Source: Clostridiales bacterium
GTDB lineage: Bacteria; Bacillota_A; Clostridia; Lachnospirales; Lachnospiraceae
Direction: 5' to 3'
Length of the DNA stretch: 6,265 bases
NCBI GenBank assembly: GCA_030154385.1
Contig: JASKJZ010000158.1
Location: forward strand, 1 to 6,265
Shown here piece after piece: positions 6,036-6,265 of this stretch. Below the pieces are notes generated by a model. That model did not search any database and was not told where the DNA came from. It worked only from the letters and a program-made list of their open reading frames with translations. The first letter of the stretch is position 1. Every line of letters starts with the position of its first letter. The position numbers and the translations under genes are program-made.

Positions 6036-6036
6036 T

Positions 6037-6073
6037 TTTTTGCAAACACATTGAATTGTGTATTTTGCAAAGA
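6037..6073 (+). other. Trailer hairpin between the two tRNA genes
   Basis: After tRNA-Ser(TGA) the T-run and TGCAAACACA (to 6050) pair with TGTG (6057-6060) and TTTGCAAAGA (6064-6073) around a TTGAAT loop, with a three-base bulge (6061-6063). The stem is AT-rich and is not followed by a T-run. It probably forms in the precursor between the tRNAs and could affect processing or partial termination; no function is shown. Confidence 0.35.
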
Positions 6074-6106
6074 TAATTAGATATTGAGTTTTGATTCAGA
6101 CATTTT

Positions 6107-6195
6107 GGAGAAGTACCCAAGAGGCTGAAGGGACACCCCTGGAAAGGGTGCAGGTCGTTAATAGCGGCGCGAGGGTTCAAATCCCTCCTTCTCCG
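6107..6195 (+). tRNA. tRNA-Ser (anticodon GGA)
   Basis: An 89-base type II tRNA. The acceptor stem pairs GGAGAAG (6107-6113) with CTTCTCC (6188-6194), with discriminator G at 6195. The D-stem is CCC/GGG (6116-6118, 6130-6132). The anticodon stem CACCC/GGGTG (6134-6138, 6146-6150) holds loop CTGGAAA with anticodon GGA at 6141-6143, reading UCC and UCU. The long variable arm covers 6151-6170. The T-arm is GAGGG-TTCAAAT-CCCTC (6171-6187). CCA is not encoded. I see no good promoter between the two tRNAs, so this one is probably transcribed together with tRNA-Ser(TGA) from 5906-5934. Together the two isoacceptors can read UCA, UCC and UCU. Confidence 0.97.
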
Positions 6196-6226
6196 TTTTT
6201 TGAATTGTTTCAAACAATTCAAAAAA
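6196..6226. repeat. Perfect palindrome behind tRNA-Ser(GGA)
   Basis: Fifteen bases (6196-6210: six T, then GAATTGTTT) are followed by a central C and their exact reverse complement (6212-6226: AAACAATTC, then six A). In RNA this is a long AU-rich hairpin that starts at the first base after the tRNA discriminator. The T-run is in the 5' arm and the A-run in the 3' arm, the opposite of an intrinsic terminator on either strand. It may still mark the 3' end of the tRNA transcript, but this cannot be read from the sequence. Confidence 0.75.
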
Positions 6227-6241
6227 TTAATTAAAAAAGTG

Positions 6242-6265
6242 TTGACACGGACAACGAAGTGTGAT
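6242..6265 (+). promoter_or_regulatory. Probable promoter cut by the window end
   Basis: A perfect TTGACA (6242-6247) is followed by a spacer whose last three bases before the expected -10 position are TGA (6262-6264), the same extended -10 arrangement as in the promoter at 5906-5934. The -10 hexamer would begin at 6265 and lies outside. It suggests another transcription unit, possibly a further tRNA or stable RNA. Confidence 0.5.

Noticed and set aside
5950..6195. The tRNA pair as substrates of the t6A enzymes encoded upstream
   Set aside because: t6A is placed on tRNAs reading ANN codons. These tRNAs read UCN, where A37 more commonly carries an isopentenyl-type modification.
5920..6222. 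A 100-codon minus-strand open frame across the tRNA pair
   Set aside because: It is antisense to both tRNA-Ser genes. Segments such as GFEPTAPFGVTGFQDRLL and RRRDLNPR are known false translations of tRNA-Ser genes. It is not a protein gene.

Overview
The window is AT-rich chromosomal sequence from a Gram-positive Firmicute, most likely a clostridium of the Lachnospiraceae type. This rests on protein style (RNase Z with a CTDTRP motif, a DUF6715-like anchored protein, a YcxB-like protein), strong AGGAGG-type ribosome binding sites, textbook TTGACA/TATAAT promoters and tRNA genes without encoded CCA. Genus cannot be fixed from sequence alone.

Layout. Bases 1-41 hold the first 13 codons of a divergent minus-strand gene with a near-perfect Shine-Dalgarno. 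Bases 42-186 are a compact divergent promoter region. From 187 to 5867 nine tightly packed plus-strand genes form one probable operon: a YcxB-like membrane protein, tsaE, tsaB, rimI, a small four-cysteine protein, rnz (ribonuclease Z), a membrane-anchored DUF6715-like protein, tsaD and ispD. Two junctions are 4-base ATGA overlaps (187-702 gene/tsaE and tsaD/ispD), tsaB and rimI overlap by 11 bases, and the remaining gaps are 10 to about 38 bases. Bases 5868-6265 carry a strong promoter, tRNA-Ser(TGA), tRNA-Ser(GGA), two trailer hairpins and a promoter that is cut by the window edge.

How the genes fit together. TsaB, TsaD and TsaE are three of the proteins that make N6-threonylcarbamoyladenosine (t6A) at position 37 of tRNAs reading ANN codons; the fourth, TsaC/Sua5, is not here. 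RimI, an N-acetyltransferase, is a usual neighbour of tsaB. RNase Z makes the 3' ends of tRNAs that lack encoded CCA, which is the case for both tRNA-Ser genes here. IspD belongs to the MEP isoprenoid pathway. The operon is therefore mainly tRNA maturation plus an isoprenoid step, with three proteins of unknown role. I see no mobile element, CRISPR array, phage gene or obviously new system; the points worth a second look are the divergent promoter architecture, the uncharacterised operon members and the unusual tRNA trailer hairpins.
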